A stretch of 64,000 nt of DNA from Treponema sp. (GCA_031265845.1 JAISCC010000040.1:1-64000); one strand, 5' to 3'. Positions 18,035 to 28,802 are shown, counted from the stretch's first letter. The notes: generated from the letters alone by a model not told the origin. Numbers and translations: made by a program.

Positions 18035-18616
18035 CTATCTTTTTTTGAAGATTACCTTGAATATGGGGAAGAACACCCAGAATGAAATTGCGGAATTGAT
18101 GATCATAGTGATGACATCCGCAGTGGTTTCTCCGGCGCCGCCCATATTCCCCATAAAAAAATTGTAGATAGGAGCCTTGTACAGCCCCTGCGCCGCGCCC
18201 GCCGCCAATGTGATGACAATGTACGCCGCCACATACCAGAACGCCGCCTTGCCAATGGAGCCGTTGGATTTGAACGTAACATTGCGCTGGGCGAAAAAGT
18301 TGATGACCTGCGCGATGGCAAGTGAAATCTGCACCGCAAGAAAATATGCCAGCCCGCCGCCCGAACCATCCAGAGCGATTGGACCGGCCGCATAGTTGAA
18401 AATGTAGTATGGAGAGCCGTCCACATTCCGCCCCACCGGGAACACCTGAAACGGAACGCTTTCCAAGCTGCCGCCTGCGAACATGCCGCGCAGAATGGGC
18501 ATCATAGCCATTTGAAAAATGGTCACGCCGTTGGATAGAATAAAAAAAACTAAAAATTGCGCTATGTTAGGATGCTTTTCTTTGAAATGCGCCCACTGTT
18601 CCTTAATAATGCTCAT
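18035..18616 (-). CDS. GtrA-like membrane protein
   Basis: Four-TM pattern with NFFAQRNVTFKSNG motif typical of GtrA-like proteins; next to GT2. Confidence 0.75.
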   Translation of the reverse strand: MSIIKEQWAHFKEKHPNIAQFLVFFILSNGVTIFQMAMMPILRGMFAGGSLESVPFQVFPVGRNVDGSPYYIFNYAAGPIALDGSGGGLAYFLAVQISLAIAQVINFFAQRNVTFKSNGSIGKAAFWYVAAYIVITLAAGAAQGLYKAPIYNFFMGNMGGAGETTADVITMIINSAISFWVFFPIFKVIFKKR

Positions 18617-21108
18617 GCTGGTTCCCTCCCATGAGGAGAATGAGACAAAGCGGCCGCCTCATCCAGTTTTCGCCTCGTCTTTCGAGCGGCTTTTCCCTTT
18701 CGGAACCACGCCGCGACTACATGCGCCGCCCCTCTAAAGAAGCGCCCATTGAATATCTCCACCAATGCGTCCACCATGGCGCCGTCCACCGCTCCTCCCA
18801 TCATTTTTGCAATGCCTCGAAAAGGCATATTGTAGATGAAAAGAATGTTCAAGTCCGGCTTGCCCTTTTTCTCGCTCCGTCTTTTTAGGGAATCAAGCGC
18901 CTTGTAGACGAGCCGTCCTATCAGGCTTTTCGCGTAAAAAAGCTGTGAAAACGTGTCATTCCTTTCAAGCGGCAGAGAGCGATCCCACGCCGCCTTTGGT
19001 ATGGGACGCCCCAGAAGCCTTTCAAACTCCTCATCGCCGACAGCCCCCACCTTGCCCGCATAATAGCTCGGCAACGTATCAGGGGAATAGGGCGGCGTGT
19101 CATCCGCCAGCGGCTGCGCCGTTCCCTTGACGTTGACAGCCGCTTCCAACCTGATGTCCGCGACCGAGGCGCCGATCTGTATGCGATACACGCCGCCTTC
19201 CACTTCAAAACGGTTTGCGCGGACATTATAATGCCGAAACGTTTTTTCATCTAGTGGCAGCGTGACGGTCTTGCTCTCCCCACGCTGGAGACGCACTTTT
19301 TTAAAGGCTTTGAGTTCCCGAAGCGGACGGTATATCGCGCTGTTTTTGGCGGAAACATACAGTTGAACCGCTTCCGCCCCGTCTTGACAACCAATGTTAG
19401 TCAGCGTAAAACGCACCGAGTCATCGTCAACGGCAAGATCAGCATACTCAAACGAGGTGTAACTCAAGCCATAGCCAAAGGGGAACCGAACGGGAACGCC
19501 GCTTGTCTCATAATAGCGATAGCCGACAAAAAGACTTTCGCGGTATTCGGACGTTTTTTCCAGCCCCGGGTAATAGCGGTAGGAGGGCGCGTCCTCGCCG
19601 GCAAGAGCCCACGTTTCAGCGAGTTTCCCGGACGGGTTGACTTTTCCGGTCAGCGCGTCAACCATTGCGCCCGCGCTCGCCTGCCCGCCCAAGTATCCGT
19701 GAATAAGCGCCTTGCACGAGTCTATCCACGGCGTCTCAACCGGCGCGCCTCCTGACAAAATCACCACTACATTGGGATTGACCTCGCTGACCGCTTTCAG
19801 CGCAGCCGCCTGATTCTCGCGGAGCCGCATGTTTTCGCGGTCCAGCCCTTCGGACTCCTGCAGTTCATCCAATCCCATGTACAACAGGACGACATCGGCT
19901 TCCCGCGCCAGTCTCACCGCCGCCGCAAGCTGCGACTCGTCCACGCCGCCATGCCGCGCATACGCGTCGGCATATCCCACAATGTCAAGTTCGCTTTCAT
20001 TCAGACGATTCAGCGGGATGTCCAACCGCGTCGGGTTAACCATGCTGGAACCGGCGCCTTGATACCGGGGGTTCTTGGCGAAACATCCGGCGACAGCCAC
20101 TTTTGCGCCCGCTTTCAGGGGCAGAATATGGTCTTCATTTTTGAGCAGTACGATAGAATCCGCCGCCGCCTTATACGCAAAGGCGTGATGCGCATCCTTG
20201 TCAAAACTAAAAACGCCGAACGGCGCGTCTTCATTCGACGGGAGGGACACCGCAAACAATACGCGCAAATACTCGTCAACCCGCTGATCCACCAGCGATT
20301 CCGGTATGCGGCCCGCGCGAATCGCATCGGCGATTTCACGGTCGCTGTCGCCCGCAGTCGCCGGCATTTCCAACTGGTTTCCCATCGCAAGCCCGGCGAT
20401 GCGGTCGTCGCTCCCGCCCCAATCGGTAACCACAAGCCCGCTGAACCCCCATTCTCCCGCCAATATTTCCCGCAGAAGCTGGGGGTGTTCATTGGCATAC
20501 ACGCCGTTCACCTTGTTATAAGAGGTCATAATGGCAAGCGGTTTGCCTTCCTGCACCGCGATTTCAAAACCGGTCAGGTAAATTTCCCTGATCGCCCGTT
20601 GGTCCACCACTGAATCGTTGTGCATCCGCCGCACTTCCTGGCTGTTGACCGCAAAATGCTTGGGACAGGCGGCCACGCCGTTTGACTGGACGCCCCGAAT
20701 ATACGCCGCGGCCATTTTGCCGGACAGGTGCGGATCTTCGGAAAAATATTCAAAATTGCGTCCGCACAACGGGGAGCGTTTGATGTTCAGTCCGGGTCCC
20801 AGAAGGACGCCGACCCCTTGCGCCGCAGCTTCCGTGCCCAAACGCCGCCCCAATTCTTCGCCCAGTTCCACATCCCATGAATTCGCTATGGTCGCGGCAG
20901 TGGGAAAGCAGGTCGCCTGGAGGCTGGGGTTAAGCCCCAAGTGATCCGCCGCGCCCGCCTGCTTGCGCACGCCGTGGGGGCCATCCGAAAGGTACATTGA
21001 AGGGATGTTCAGCCGCTTCACTTCCTTGGTGGTGAAATTTCCTTTGCCCGACAGCAACGAGCATTTCTCCTCCACCGTCATGCTGTCAATGATATCCTTA
21101 TATTCCAT
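18613..21108 (-). CDS. GH3 beta-glucosidase-like protein, canonical domain order
   Basis: TIM barrel first (YLSDGPHGVRKQ, NFEYFSEDPHLSGKMA, KHFAVNSQEVRR, LVVTDWGG), then alpha/beta sandwich and FnIII (PFGYGLSYTSFEY). Confidence 0.93.
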   Translation of the reverse strand: MEYKDIIDSMTVEEKCSLLSGKGNFTTKEVKRLNIPSMYLSDGPHGVRKQAGAADHLGLNPSLQATCFPTAATIANSWDVELGEELGRRLGTEAAAQGVGVLLGPGLNIKRSPLCGRNFEYFSEDPHLSGKMAAAYIRGVQSNGVAACPKHFAVNSQEVRRMHNDSVVDQRAIREIYLTGFEIAVQEGKPLAIMTSYNKVNGVYANEHPQLLREILAGEWGFSGLVVTDWGGSDDRIAGLAMGNQLEMPATAGDSDREIADAIRAGRIPESLVDQRVDEYLRVLFAVSLPSNEDAPFGVFSFDKDAHHAFAYKAAADSIVLLKNEDHILPLKAGAKVAVAGCFAKNPRYQGAGSSMVNPTRLDIPLNRLNESELDIVGYADAYARHGGVDESQLAAAVRLAREADVVLLYMGLDELQESEGLDRENMRLRENQAAALKAVSEVNPNVVVILSGGAPVETPWIDSCKALIHGYLGGQASAGAMVDALTGKVNPSGKLAETWALAGEDAPSYRYYPGLEKTSEYRESLFVGYRYYETSGVPVRFPFGYGLSYTSFEYADLAVDDDSVRFTLTNIGCQDGAEAVQLYVSAKNSAIYRPLRELKAFKKVRLQRGESKTVTLPLDEKTFRHYNVRANRFEVEGGVYRIQIGASVADIRLEAAVNVKGTAQPLADDTPPYSPDTLPSYYAGKVGAVGDEEFERLLGRPIPKAAWDRSLPLERNDTFSQLFYAKSLIGRLVYKALDSLKRRSEKKGKPDLNILFIYNMPFRGIAKMMGGAVDGAMVDALVEIFNGRFFRGAAHVVAAWFRKGKAARKTRRKLDEAAALSHSPHGREPA

Positions 21109-21202
21109 TCTTTCTCCTTATTTTTTCCGTGCGTCTATAACCGGCGGCGGCAAAGCCGCTTGCCGCCTCGAAAGCACATCTTGCCGACATGCCGGCAAAT
21201 CC

Positions 21203-22714
21203 TCATGAGCGTCCTTTCCGCTGCGCCGCCAGCCAGCCCCAAAGCGTGGCCTGCCCGCCAGTTGCTTGAACCGGCTCTGTACTTGGCGCGGTTACAAGCA
21301 TGACTGCGGCGTCCAAATTCGCCGCCGCTTTGATCGCCGCCGCATTCTGATCAAGAACGCACCGGTCTTGCAACGTATAAATCCATGACCAGTGTCCCAT
21401 ATACACAACGCCCGGCTGGTCTTGTCCCGTTACATGCTCAAAATAGCTGAAATGCGCGTTTTTCGCATCTGCCCGTACAAGACGCGCATACGTGCGGGCT
21501 GTGTAGGCGGGAGGAGCGACGACCGAGTCGTCCGCAGACGCCGTAAACCACAGGGGAGTCCTTTTTAGTTTGTCCAACTTCGCGCTGTCGATATATGAAT
21601 CCCTATACGCCTCGCAAATTGGGTATGCGGCGGCGAAAAAGTCCGGATACTTGATCAGCATGTCAATCGTCATGTAGCCGCCGTTTGAACAGCCGCCTAT
21701 GTATATCCGATCCGTATCCACATCGCCATTCGCCGCGATATACCGGTCGATTGCCCGCTTCAAAGCCTCAGTATACCGTGAATCCTGATCGCCTTGATGC
21801 TGACCGCCGCCGTTGTCCATCCACATAGTCGGCGTTTGTACGACAAGAATATATGCGCCTGCGTCCGCTCCAGCCGTCTTGAAATAGTTCTGAATCGGCT
21901 CCTTGCTGAGTTCCGTCACATCGTTGCCCAAAAGCGCGATGTCTATGTCCGTTCCGCCTTCTCCAGCCCCGTGCAGCCAAATGAGCAGCGCGTTCTTCGC
22001 GCCGTCCTTTTTAAGAGATTCCGGCTCGTACGCGGCGGTTTGCAGGGTAATTGAACCGGAATCGCCGTTTGCGCTGATCGCGCCTTTGGTGAATAGCGCG
22101 GTTTCAGGCGCGAGCCTGCCGGCGTACGAGTCCGCCGCCACGGTTACGGCGTCGTACGTGGCGGCGCCGATCCTGATGGTCCTGCCTTCCGCCAGTTCAA
22201 CCGTGTAGGTCGCCAAATCAGCCCACGAATTATAGCCGGTTTCCCTATTATAGGAAAACGGCGACGACCCATCAATTGCGGCGCCAATGTTCCCGACGCC
22301 GGGGATAGTCATAATGGTCTCGTATCCTGTGGCAAGCTCAAAGGCGATGCTCTTTGACGAACCGGAGGAACGCTTTAGTCCCTCCGAGTCGCATATATAC
22401 ATATCCGTGATCCTGCGTATATAGGTCGTTGGGTCGCCTGCATCGACGGGCAGCGTTGTTTTTACGACAAACATGGTCGTATCAACGGCTTCACGCTGAA
22501 AATCATCCTCAGCCGTCACGATCAATCTTGTCACCGACGGCCCCCACTCGAAGCCTTCCACCACCACCTTGTAGGAAATCTCGCCCGCATAGGCGCCGCC
22601 GCGCTTGCCGCTTTCGTTGCTGACGCACCCTGCCGGCGTGAGAGCCCCGGTGAATGTCGTCGCCAAAGGCAAAAGCGCCAAATGGAAAACGTTTTGTCGC
22701 GCAAGACGTTTCAT
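21203..22714 (-). CDS. Secreted alpha/beta-hydrolase / esterase (PHB-depolymerase/CE1-like) with N-terminal accessory domain
   Basis: IWLHGAGEGG, IYIGGCSNGGYMTIDMLIKYPDFFAAAYPICEA, HWSW; signal peptide; SD GGAGGTG before ATG at 22714. Confidence 0.8.
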   Translation of the reverse strand: MKRLARQNVFHLALLPLATTFTGALTPAGCVSNESGKRGGAYAGEISYKVVVEGFEWGPSVTRLIVTAEDDFQREAVDTTMFVVKTTLPVDAGDPTTYIRRITDMYICDSEGLKRSSGSSKSIAFELATGYETIMTIPGVGNIGAAIDGSSPFSYNRETGYNSWADLATYTVELAEGRTIRIGAATYDAVTVAADSYAGRLAPETALFTKGAISANGDSGSITLQTAAYEPESLKKDGAKNALLIWLHGAGEGGTDIDIALLGNDVTELSKEPIQNYFKTAGADAGAYILVVQTPTMWMDNGGGQHQGDQDSRYTEALKRAIDRYIAANGDVDTDRIYIGGCSNGGYMTIDMLIKYPDFFAAAYPICEAYRDSYIDSAKLDKLKRTPLWFTASADDSVVAPPAYTARTYARLVRADAKNAHFSYFEHVTGQDQPGVVYMGHWSWIYTLQDRCVLDQNAAAIKAAANLDAAVMLVTAPSTEPVQATGGQATLWGWLAAQRKGRS

Positions 22715-22809
22715 AAAAACACCTCCAATAAAAATATACGTTCGACAGCGGGGAATCAGCGATGATTCCAAACCTGAACGCCATGCGTTCGTTTGACGCG
22801 AATCCGTGC

Positions 22810-22990
22810 GGCGGGGCGCTCCAATCCTTATCGGATCAAGCGCCTTGATCCCTTCGGATCAAACGCTTTGATCTGTTCGGATCAAGCGCTTTGATCCCTT
22901 CGGATCAAGCGCCTTGATCTGTTCGGATCAGGGCGCTTGATCCGTGGAGGGGCGTTCGCCGCGGAGGACGCGCAGGATATATTCCCGTGG
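22810..22990. repeat. Copy 2 of the GATC-palindrome element: about five 23-bp units plus conserved flanks
   Basis: GATCAAGCGCCTTGATCCCTTCG-type units, then GGAGGGGCGTTCGCCGCGGAGGACGCGCAGGATATATTCCC. Confidence 0.9.
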
Positions 22991-23001
22991 GAATATGGCG
23001 T

Positions 23002-23640
23002 CAGACACATCGACTCAGTTATGCGCCAAGTGGCGTCTGCGCCAATGGTGTCAGACACGCCGATTCGGTTGTGCGCCAATGATGTCAGACACATCGACTC
23101 GGTTATGCGCCGATGGTGTCCGATGGTGTCAGACACCGACTCGGTTATGCGCCAGTGGTGTCAGACACACCGACTCAGTTATGCGCCAGTGGTGTCAGAC
23201 ATCGACTGGGTTATGCGCCAATTGCGCCAATGATGTCAGACACATCGACTCGGTTATGCGCCAAGTGGCGTCAGACACACCGACTCAGTTATGCGCCAAG
23301 TGGCGTCAGACACACCGACTCAGTTATGCGCCAAGTGGTTATGCGCCAAGTGGCGTCAGACACACCGACTCGATTATGCGCCAGTGATCTCAGACATCGA
23401 CTCGGGTATGCGCCAAGTGGCGTCAGACACACCGACTCGGTTATGCGCCAAGTGGCGTCAGACACATCGACTCGGTTATGCGCCAAGTGGTGTCAGACAC
23501 ACCGACTCAGTTATGCGCCAGTGGTGTCAGACATCGACTCGGTTATGCGCCATGGCGTCAGACATCGACTGGGTTATGCGCCAGTGGTGTCAGACACATC
23601 GACTCGGTTATGCGCCAGTGGCGTCAGACACACCGTTTCC
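23002..23640. repeat. Degenerate minisatellite, ~36-bp unit (TGGYGTCAGACACACCGACTCRGTTATGCGCCAAG), ~18 copies
   Basis: Counted 18 TCAGACA cores; several units truncated or fused; array ends at the GH3 stop codon. Confidence 0.95.
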
Positions 23641-23641
23641 C

Positions 23642-26542
23642 TCAGACCGCCTTGAGTCCGCGAACCCGCCTTACAATGAACGGTATGGCTGCAATAATGA
23701 GCAGCGCGACAATGCCATCCGCGACAAGAAGCAACGTCCGCCAAAGCGGGGTGATCGCCTTAAAGACAACCCCGGGCGCCACGCCGTTCATGGCGTGGGA
23801 ATTGACCGTGGCGTAGAGAATATTATGCGCCGCGTTCCGTATCGCCAGTTTTGCCGTAGGGCTTTCTATATCCACCGGAGTCTTGTCATACACCGGCGGC
23901 ATATACATGGTGAGCATGAAGTCGCCGCCATTCCGCAGGGCTTCGTCTTGCTGCATATACGGATACAAGTTGAAGTCCGTAATGACCGCGCCCCGGAAAC
24001 CCCATTCGCCCCGGAGAATTTCTATAAGCAGGCTGCGGTTGCCTCCAGCCCAGGTGACGCCGATGCGGTTAAACGCGGACATGACTCCGGTGGAGCCGCC
24101 TTTTTTCACGGCGATCTCGAAGGGGCGGAGGTATATTTCCCGTATCGCCTGCTCATTCGCCCACGTCATCATCCCGTTGTCCCGAACCCGATTTGTTTCC
24201 TGATCGTTCAGAGCAAAATGCTTGATGTACGTGACCATTCCTTTGGATGTAGCGCCGGCTACGGCTTGCGCCGCGATTTCGCCGCCCAACACGCCGTCTT
24301 CGCTGTAATATTCAAAGTTCCGTCCCGCAAAAGGCGAACGGTGAGTGTTCATCGCCGGAGCGTACCAGCCGTGAACCTCGGTGTGGAGCGATTCCTCGCC
24401 GACCGCCTCGCCCATTTTTCGGGCGATGCTCTTGCTCCATGTCGCGGCGATGACGCATTCGCTGGGATAGGCTGTGGCCGAGGTGTTGCCGACAAAGGCC
24501 GAAAGTCCGGCTGGTCCGTCAAGATCACGGGTTACGGGCTTGGAAACGCTCGACATCATCGCCGTGTTGTACGCGCCGGTTTTGAAAAGCTCCACAAATT
24601 CGTTGACGTCAAGCTGATCCAGCAACAGTTCCCAGAGGGGATCGTCGTATGGCAAGCCTTTGAGGTTGATCAGGGAAACATCGTTTTTGACGTTGAACGC
24701 CGGCGCCGTGTCTTCCGGGTTGTTGTGGTCAGACGGCGCGTAGGGTTTCACCCCTTCAAGAACATCCGCGCTGGCGGCGCGATCCTGATCCGTGGGCGCT
24801 TTGGGCCACGTGCCTGCCCAGTCGTTTCGGGACAGATAGACCTTAATATGATTCGACACGTCGTCAAAACGGTTGGCTATTTCTTCTCCGGTCGCCGAAT
24901 CGGTTTCAAAGCGGATGGTCGAGTCCACGCGATATTCCACGGGCGCGTCAATTCCTCTGTCGTGGGCGTTTTTCATCACCTTGATCTGATAGGCGCCGCT
25001 TTCCACCTCGTAGCCCCGGAAGCCGTTCTTGTTCGCGTCGTTGTAGTCGTAGGACGCCAAGAAAGAAACCGGCGCCGAAAGGGTGACGATTTCCTCCGCC
25101 CCGGGCTGGAGGAGTCCGGTTTTTTCAAAGGCTATCAACACCACATGGGCTTTTTCAACGCCTCCCGGCGTATAAGGCGCCGTAGCGTACAGTTCAACCA
25201 CATCTTTTCCGGCTTGAGTGCCGGTGTTCCGCACCCGGATGTCAATGCTGATGGCGCCGTCTTCGGAGAGGCTGCCTCCCGTTGCGGGACTGCTCCGTAC
25301 AAGCTCCCAGTCAAAGGTGGTGTAGGAAAGTCCGTACCCGAATGGATACTGCACGGCGCGGCGATATCCCTCTTCATCGTTGATGTAGCGGGTTTCCCAA
25401 TAGCGATAGCCCACATAGACGCCTTCCTCATATTCAACAAAATAATTGCCCTGCGCATTGTCGTAGGCGAAATGCCCAAAGTTGACAAAGGTCGGATCGT
25501 CCCTCATGCGGTAGGCGTAGGTGTCCACGAGCCTGCCGGACGGGTTCGCTTCTCCGGCGATGACCTTGCCCACGGCGTTCAAGCCTTCGCCCGGGCTGCC
25601 GATCCAAAGCGCCGCGTTGATCCACGATTCGTCGATAAACCCCAGTTCCATGGCTTCGCTGGAATTGATGATGACAATGACCTTGCTGAAATTCTGGGAT
25701 CGAACATGCTCAAGCAGGTCGATCTCGTTCTGGCTCAATTCAAGCTGGTGCTGTCCTTGCCGCAGATTGAGGCGGCTCATGGCTTCCTGCGTGGCGGCGT
25801 TGTAATGCGCCATATCCGCCTGTATGTCCCGGCTCAGATCGCCGCCTTCGCCGCCGCCGCGTCCAAAAATCACAATCGCCGCGTCGTGGTAATTCGCGTA
25901 ACTCTCCCGCACTTCCGGGGTATATTCATCCAGAGCCACTTCACCGATATGGTAAGCGCTTACCTCTGGAAGATCCATTTGGATCGCCGCATGGCGGTAT
26001 GGCTGGAAATAGATCGGCTGTCCTCCGAAAAACACGGAACCCGTACCGATTTGGGGTCCCGGTTGTTCCGACCGTTCCTTGTAAAAAGCCAGCAACGCGG
26101 GGTTCACCTGGAAACCGGCTTTGGTCAGGCTGCTTTCCATGGTTGCCGCAGTGGACGTGTCCACGTTGCCGGACCCGGACCCGCCATATACGATGTCAAC
26201 CGCAGTTCTCCCGAACACGCTTATCCGGGAGCCGGACGGCAGGGGGAGCGCTTGCGCGGAATTCTTGAGAAGGACGATGCCCTCCTCTTCAATGGTTACC
26301 GTCAAGTCCTTAGCCGCCGCCTGCGCCGCTTCAGGGCTTGCGTAGGCTTTCTTGAAATACTCCGTATCCACATCCCCTGCTTCTCCTACAATCCGGTATT
26401 TCTGCCCGCCGAAGTACATGGTGATAGTGGCGTGGAAAACCCCGCTTACAATCGTTACTCCCGCAGCCAAAATAAAGACCAACCCCAGAATAACGCTCCA
26501 CATGATTAGAAATTTTTTATTATTCATCTTCTTTTTCTCCAT
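23642..26542 (-). CDS. GH3-family glycosidase with reversed domain order and TM segments at both ends
   Basis: Alpha/beta sandwich and FnIII-like part (PFGYGLSYTTFDWEL) precede the TIM-barrel motifs (DLDGPAGLSAF, NFEYYSEDGVLGG, KHFALNDQETNR, AVITDFN); N-terminal and C-terminal hydrophobic helices. Confidence 0.9.
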   Translation of the reverse strand: MEKKKMNNKKFLIMWSVILGLVFILAAGVTIVSGVFHATITMYFGGQKYRIVGEAGDVDTEYFKKAYASPEAAQAAAKDLTVTIEEEGIVLLKNSAQALPLPSGSRISVFGRTAVDIVYGGSGSGNVDTSTAATMESSLTKAGFQVNPALLAFYKERSEQPGPQIGTGSVFFGGQPIYFQPYRHAAIQMDLPEVSAYHIGEVALDEYTPEVRESYANYHDAAIVIFGRGGGEGGDLSRDIQADMAHYNAATQEAMSRLNLRQGQHQLELSQNEIDLLEHVRSQNFSKVIVIINSSEAMELGFIDESWINAALWIGSPGEGLNAVGKVIAGEANPSGRLVDTYAYRMRDDPTFVNFGHFAYDNAQGNYFVEYEEGVYVGYRYWETRYINDEEGYRRAVQYPFGYGLSYTTFDWELVRSSPATGGSLSEDGAISIDIRVRNTGTQAGKDVVELYATAPYTPGGVEKAHVVLIAFEKTGLLQPGAEEIVTLSAPVSFLASYDYNDANKNGFRGYEVESGAYQIKVMKNAHDRGIDAPVEYRVDSTIRFETDSATGEEIANRFDDVSNHIKVYLSRNDWAGTWPKAPTDQDRAASADVLEGVKPYAPSDHNNPEDTAPAFNVKNDVSLINLKGLPYDDPLWELLLDQLDVNEFVELFKTGAYNTAMMSSVSKPVTRDLDGPAGLSAFVGNTSATAYPSECVIAATWSKSIARKMGEAVGEESLHTEVHGWYAPAMNTHRSPFAGRNFEYYSEDGVLGGEIAAQAVAGATSKGMVTYIKHFALNDQETNRVRDNGMMTWANEQAIREIYLRPFEIAVKKGGSTGVMSAFNRIGVTWAGGNRSLLIEILRGEWGFRGAVITDFNLYPYMQQDEALRNGGDFMLTMYMPPVYDKTPVDIESPTAKLAIRNAAHNILYATVNSHAMNGVAPGVVFKAITPLWRTLLLVADGIVALLIIAAIPFIVRRVRGLKAV

Positions 26543-26986
26543 TCTTTTCCCCCTCAACACCTGTTTATTTTGGCAGCCCTTCATACTGCCCTTATCGTTG
26601 CTATCTGTCCACAAATTCACGCATTGCGCACACGCGGCGCGGCGCGTTTCATGGGCAACCGTTGCATGTCTCCATCTAAAGACGCCTCTTCTAAAAATGC
26701 GCCATGCTTTATCGCACGAGCCTGGCGCTGCCGCCGACTCTAGTACAAGAAGCATAATCTCATATTTAAAAATTTGTAAACTACCGATTTGGCAATCTGT
26801 CGTTTTAAATCGATAATCTGTTATCCGCCTGTCTGCGAGGGTCTGCGGGGCGCGTCTTTCGCCTCAAGCAGTTGCGCTTGGCGTTTGTCTGACAGTCGTT
26901 TTTCACGGTAAAAAGAGGGAGAGTCGGCGAAAATTAAATCAAAATAGAATAAGGTATGGAACGGAGAAAGAAGAAAAAAACTGTTC

Positions 26987-27232
26987 AAGCGGAAGGCGTC
27001 CATCCTCCAAAAAGAATATGACAGGCAACACAAAAAGAGCGGCGGCCCGCCCAAACTGTCAATAAAAGACAAACTGACGATAACCCTCAAATACTATCGG
27101 GAGCGCCGCGCTATGGAGTCTGTCGGGGCCGAGTAAAAGCGCGGTATGCGCGTCAACCCATGGGTGGAGAACACGTTAAAGAGGGATAAAACCTTCAAAG
27201 CCAGACGCCTGTTCCTGTATTTTATTTAATAG
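26987..27232 (+). pseudogene. Transposase remnant (HTH region of a DDE-type IS5-like transposase) with internal stop
   Basis: KEYDRQHKKSGGPPKLSIKDKLTITLKYYRERRAMESVGAE*...VNPWVENTLKRDKTF. Confidence 0.6.
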
Positions 27233-27294
27233 TGATTTTTTGTGTTCTGATCCAATAATGAATAGTGCATTGCTATAACAATAATTTTCACTAT

Positions 27295-27353
27295 GATCAA
27301 ACCAGTTTCAAAGCCAACCCGAACCTAGTTTGCGTTTTGAAACTGGCTTGATC
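27295..27353. repeat. Inverted-repeat element, TTTCAAAA/TTTTGAAA family
   Basis: GATCAAACCAGTTTCAAA...TTTGAAACTGGCTTGATC, 18-bp arms with one mismatch. Confidence 0.75.
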
Positions 27354-27499
27354 TAAAATCGGACTACAGAAGCAACGCCGCTAATTTACAAAGCCGGAGC
27401 ATATAACGGCGTTGTCTGATTGGCTGGTAACAGTCCTCAGGGCAACTTGCCCGACTGCGCCCCGCGCGATTCGCGCCTTATTGTTACAAAATGGCGGCG

Positions 27500-28699
27500 C
27501 TACAAATCCACCGACAAATTTTGTTCTTCCAAATTGTGCTTTTCCGCATAACCGGTGAGAATCAAGGTGAGCGCGCCATCGCCGGTTACGTTGCAGGCGG
27601 TGCCGAAACTGTCTTGCAGGGCGAAAATGGTGAGCATAAGCGCGGTGCCATTCGCGTCAAAACCGAGCACGCTGATGATTAAGCCCAGAGACGCCATGAC
27701 CGTACCGCCGGGAACGCCCGGCGCCGCAATAGCAAAGATCCCTAACAACATGCAGAACAGAATCATTGTGCCGAGAGCTGGCAATGCGCCATAGAGAATT
27801 TGCGAAACAACCATAACGAAGAAGGTTTCGGTGAGAACCGAACCGCACAGGTGAATATTAGCAAACAGTGGAACGCCGAACGCCGCCATATCCTTGCGGA
27901 GAGTCCCCTCATCGGCGGCTTTATTCGCGCAACTTAACGCCACAGGCAGAGTGGCTGCGGAAGACATAGTGCCGACTGCGGTCAAGTAAGCCGGGCCGTA
28001 GTACTTCAACACTTTGAATGGGTTTTTTCCTGAATACGCGCCCGCAATGGCGTATAGAACGGCCATCCAAATGTAATGGCCAAGCATGACGATAAGAATG
28101 ACAATGAGGAACACCGGAAGCTGCTTCGTGATTGCGCCTTCGTACGCGAGTCCGGCGAACGTACAGCCGATGAAGAACGGCAGACACGGAATAATGATCG
28201 CCGTTACCACCGCTATAACAATTTTTTGAAACTCATCCAAAAGCGTTATGGTCGATTTGGCTTTTGTCCATACCGCGGCAAGTCCGATGAAGAGCGCCAG
28301 AACAAGGGCGCTCATCACCGTCATAATTTGAGGTATCGCAAGCTCAAATATAACCGTGGGCATCGCCCGGTTTTCTTCAACGCTCGACACGATGTTGAGA
28401 TGCGGGATAAGTCCATATCCGGCGAACATGGACATAAAAGCCGCGCAAATGCTAGAGATATAGGCGATAGCAAGCGCAATTCCCAGAATCTTGGACGCGC
28501 TGTTTCCCAATTTGGTTATTGAGGGCGCTATAAAGCCGAGAATAACCAGCGGAATGGCAAACATGATGAGCTGACCCAGAATCTTTTGTACGGTAACCAC
28601 GATCTGCATCACCGCCTCGTTAGCGGCGAGTCCAAGCGCTATGCCGATTATCAACGCCAAAATCAGGCGGAACGGCAAACTTTTAAACAAATTCTTCAT
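27500..28699 (-). CDS. Dicarboxylate/amino acid:cation symporter (DAACS family)
   Basis: IMFAIPLVILGFIAPSITKLG; GTMSSAATLPVALSCANK; ATG at 28699 with SD. Confidence 0.88.
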   Translation of the reverse strand: MKNLFKSLPFRLILALIIGIALGLAANEAVMQIVVTVQKILGQLIMFAIPLVILGFIAPSITKLGNSASKILGIALAIAYISSICAAFMSMFAGYGLIPHLNIVSSVEENRAMPTVIFELAIPQIMTVMSALVLALFIGLAAVWTKAKSTITLLDEFQKIVIAVVTAIIIPCLPFFIGCTFAGLAYEGAITKQLPVFLIVILIVMLGHYIWMAVLYAIAGAYSGKNPFKVLKYYGPAYLTAVGTMSSAATLPVALSCANKAADEGTLRKDMAAFGVPLFANIHLCGSVLTETFFVMVVSQILYGALPALGTMILFCMLLGIFAIAAPGVPGGTVMASLGLIISVLGFDANGTALMLTIFALQDSFGTACNVTGDGALTLILTGYAEKHNLEEQNLSVDL

Positions 28700-28802
28700 T
28701 TCCTGCTCCTTTTCGCAAGTAATATAATTTGGCACGGTAAAAACCGTGAAAATTCCATACCATGAAAGAATGTCCGCGCAACGCGCCGCGTTTTGAAAAC
28801 AC

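Noticed and set aside
23002-23640. CRISPR array
   Set aside because: Repeats are contiguous and degenerate, with no unique uniform spacers and no cas genes in the window.
22937-23655. Repeat-encoded proteins (SDTPTRLCAKWRQTHRL...) in several frames
   Set aside because: Open in multiple frames only because the repeat lacks stops; no convincing SD or domain.
23291-26509. 1072-aa plus-strand ORF through the minisatellite and antisense to the GH3 gene
   Set aside because: Shadow frame of a GC-rich gene joined to repeat translation; no recognisable domains; the minus-strand GH3 is clear.
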